Shown here in pieces: positions 5,317 through 7,238 of a stretch of 7,238 bases of DNA. Both the position numbers and the translations under genes were made by a program. The stretch comes from Clostridiaceae bacterium (GTDB lineage Bacteria > Bacillota > Clostridia > UMGS1883 > JAAYMJ01), in contig JAAYMJ010000085.1 in NCBI GenBank assembly GCA_012521455.1, positions 1 through 7,238 on the forward strand, written 5' to 3'. Each line of letters opens with the position of its first letter. Position 1 is the first letter of the stretch. Under the pieces are notes generated by a model that saw only the letters and a program-made list of their open reading frames with translations, made no database searches and was not told the origin of the DNA.

Positions 5317-7238
5317 TTATCTTATAACTTCAACAGGTTGTAAGCCTTTGATTGAGTTCCAAACAAATGCCTTAACTACTGCTGCGTCTTCAGTTAGTGA
5401 CAATGTTACAGAGTTACCGTCTTCTTCGCCAGCTGCGAATGTCACATCCTGATATTTAACTTCCACAAGCTTGTTGTCTTCGTCATAGCTTGCGATAATT
5501 AATGTCACTGTAGCGTCGGCATCTGTTAGGTTTATACCCTTCAATGTTGCAGTTTTAGCTTCTTCGTCAAGTTCAAGTTTAACTTGTAGTTCTTCTACTA
5601 CTTCATATCCTGCAACAACTACCGGGTTATCAACATTTTCTAATGCGATTACATCGTTAACCACTGCCCTTGCAATTACAAATCCAAGGTCATTTACAAA
5701 ATCTTCAAGTTCCGGAACGTCAACTTTAATTGATACTCCAACCTTGTTGTAGCCTTCAGCGATAACTGTTTCTGTTCCGTCAAAGTCTACTACCTTAGCT
5801 TCAAATTTCGCGAAGCAATCGTCTTGGCTAATTTGAATTGGGTTGCCGTTTGCGTCAAGCACTAGTTCATAGCACTTGAAATCATCGAAGCGGTCATAAG
5901 GTCCTACCCATCTGTTGTAAATCTGAGCGTGGGTTGTGTAATCATTTGCTGTTAGGATATATAATAATGTGTTCCAGGTATTTGTCGGATATCCAGCAAG
6001 GTTGCTTGATACCGGTGAATTACCGCTGTTACCTGTACCACCGCATGATTCATCAACCTGGGTTTGATTAATATTTGTGGTCAAACCAATTGTTGATGTC
6101 ATAGCGCCTTCTACTGTATACCACTTATAGGATACTAAGAATTTTTGTCCGGCTTTGGTGGGCTGGCCGTTATTAAGCGGTGCAAATCCGATTATTGAAC
6201 CTGCTGATTGTCCTCCACTTCTTACAGTTGTGCCTATTGAATATGTTCCATCAGCCGCAATATCATCATATCGTATCCAGTTTTCCGGAAGTTCAACAAT
6301 CTGTCCGCTAGCATTTACGTTATACCAGCCCTCAAAGTTTTCTTCAAAGCTTGGGTTAGCAAACTTGTTGCCTTCATATACCAAGTAGCCTTCTACAACA
6401 TCCATGCCGTTTGCCCTGAAGTATTCATATGCTGTATCAAAGTTATAGTAAACTTCAACTGTGTCTTCAGCTACTGGCTCATCAGCGCCGTCAATGTATG
6501 CCTTAATTGTTACCACGTCTCCGGGTTCATGTTCTTCTGGGTCATAATCCCAAACTACCGGGAATTCTGCTTCATATTCTTGATTGTCAAGGGTTGCTTT
6601 TACAAATAGCTTATCCGGAGCGGGAACATCCTTGCCTTGTGGTACTTTGTATCCAACAGGTTCATATAAAACTTCATTAACTTCAACGCTGCTTACTTTA
6701 CGGTAGATTACAGTAATTTCATCTTCAACGCCGTATACGCCTTCAACGTCATTAGTGCGTATATACAATGTGTTGTTGTATGCGATTACTGATGGGATAT
6801 CTTCATTAAATTCAAATCCATAGTAATCTTCGTATACGTCGCTGTCTTTTACTGCTGTACCGTCTTCTGTTTCATATTTTACGGTTAGTTCATGTTTGCC
6901 GCAAAGTTTTGCGATTTCCTCATCGGTCAATACAGTATTGTATAATGTAAAGTTATCAACATAGCCCTTGTAGTACTGGTCATTTGGCCATGGTGATAGA
7001 CCGATTGCAGCCATTTCAGCAGCAACTGATTGCGGGGTTGTTCTTACTGTGCCATTTGCAACAAGCTCACCATCAAAGTAGATGGATACATTTCCTGTTA
7101 CAAAGTCAACAGATACCGCAACATTTACATACTTGCTGTCAACGGAAGTTCTCATGTTTGTATGAACTACGCCGTCTTTTGTTTCATAACGGAAGTTGTT
7201 TGAGTCAATGTAACCTAGGCTGTTGTTGGTAACATTTG
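5317..7238 (-). CDS. Large modular secreted/surface carbohydrate-binding protein, C-terminal part (5' end beyond window)
   Basis: The frame is open to the right edge; 639 residues are visible and the N-terminus is missing. The Met at 7155 (residue 1 below) is internal, since 27 further in-frame codons precede it without a ribosome binding site. In order: the tail of a LamG/concanavalin-like domain (to about 85; VDFVTGNVSIYFDGE, YKGYVDNFTLYNTVLTDEEI); a MucBP-like repeat (about 88-152); a bacterial Ig-like domain, group-4 type (about 153-237; VVWDYDPEEHEPGDVVTIKAYIDG); a galactose-binding-fold carbohydrate-binding module (about 262-432; FANPSFEENFEGWYN to FDDFKCYEL); an Ig-like stretch (about 440-515); and a beta-rich C-terminal domain (about 516-612). 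There is no LPXTG or SLH anchor at the C-terminus. Such modules usually accompany glycan-degrading enzymes or adhesins; any catalytic domain would lie outside. Codon choice differs from its neighbours (more GTT, GCT, ACA, CCA). It ends with its own strong terminator. Confidence 0.88.
   Translation of the reverse strand, partial: NVTNNSLGYIDSNNFRYETKDGVVHTNMRTSVDSKYVNVAVSVDFVTGNVSIYFDGELVANGTVRTTPQSVAAEMAAIGLSPWPNDQYYKGYVDNFTLYNTVLTDEEIAKLCGKHELTVKYETEDGTAVKDSDVYEDYYGFEFNEDIPSVIAYNNTLYIRTNDVEGVYGVEDEITVIYRKVSSVEVNEVLYEPVGYKVPQGKDVPAPDKLFVKATLDNQEYEAEFPVVWDYDPEEHEPGDVVTIKAYIDGADEPVAEDTVEVYYNFDTAYEYFRANGMDVVEGYLVYEGNKFANPSFEENFEGWYNVNASGQIVELPENWIRYDDIAADGTYSIGTTVRSGGQSAGSIIGFAPLNNGQPTKAGQKFLVSYKWYTVEGAMTSTIGLTTNINQTQVDESCGGTGNSGNSPVSSNLAGYPTNTWNTLLYILTANDYTTHAQIYNRWVGPYDRFDDFKCYELVLDANGNPIQISQDDCFAKFEAKVVDFDGTETVIAEGYNKVGVSIKVDVPELEDFVNDLGFVIARAVVNDVIALENVDNPVVVAGYEVVEELQVKLELDEEAKTATLKGINLTDADATVTLIIASYDEDNKLVEVKYQDVTFAAGEEDGNSVTLSLTEDAAVVKAFVWNSIKGLQPVEVIR

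Overview
The window looks like a chromosomal segment from a low-to-moderate GC Gram-positive bacterium of the class Clostridia, probably an anaerobe living in or near a gut. This rests on strong AAAGGA/GGAGG-type ribosome binding sites, sigma-A-like promoters, U-tailed terminator hairpins, a lipobox lipoprotein and a large modular secreted protein of the kind common in clostridial surface proteomes. It is an inference; there is no rRNA or other marker gene here.

Layout: (1) Positions 1-57 hold the first 19 codons of an unidentified minus-strand gene, with its ribosome binding site and a near-consensus promoter. (2) Positions 167-912 hold a plus-strand pair that overlaps by 4 bases: a small DUF1294 membrane protein and msrA, closed by a terminator at 942-973. 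Its promoter is divergent from the one at the left edge, and the two -35 boxes overlap. (3) Positions 1147-3443 hold a minus-strand bicistron: a free methionine-(R)-sulfoxide reductase (GAF type, msrC) followed by a three-domain M24B Xaa-Pro aminopeptidase. Its terminator hairpin converges on the msrA side. (4) Positions 3509-3722 are gene-free but rich in inverted repeats. (5) Positions 3841-4605 hold a minus-strand lipoprotein of unknown role with two Asp-rich, FG-GAP/EF-loop-like segments. (6) Positions 4617-5270 are a very AT-rich gene-free stretch with a few short palindromes. (7) From 5317 to beyond the right edge lies the C-terminal part of a large modular secreted protein: LamG-like, MucBP-like, bacterial Ig-like and carbohydrate-binding modules.

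Functional reading: the left half is a methionine sulfoxide repair neighbourhood. MsrA reduces the S-epimer of methionine sulfoxide (free or in protein), and the GAF enzyme reduces the free R-epimer. The aminopeptidase made from the same transcript as the free-methionine-sulfoxide reductase could supply free amino acids from peptides. The promoter of the msrC operon and the promoter of the left-edge gene share a 43-bp block (33/43 identical, no gaps) that runs past the predicted transcription start. This suggests duplication or a shared regulator, and is the most interesting regulatory signal here. The right half is cell-envelope material and appears unrelated. I see no mobile element, CRISPR array, tRNA, rRNA or convincing new multi-gene system.
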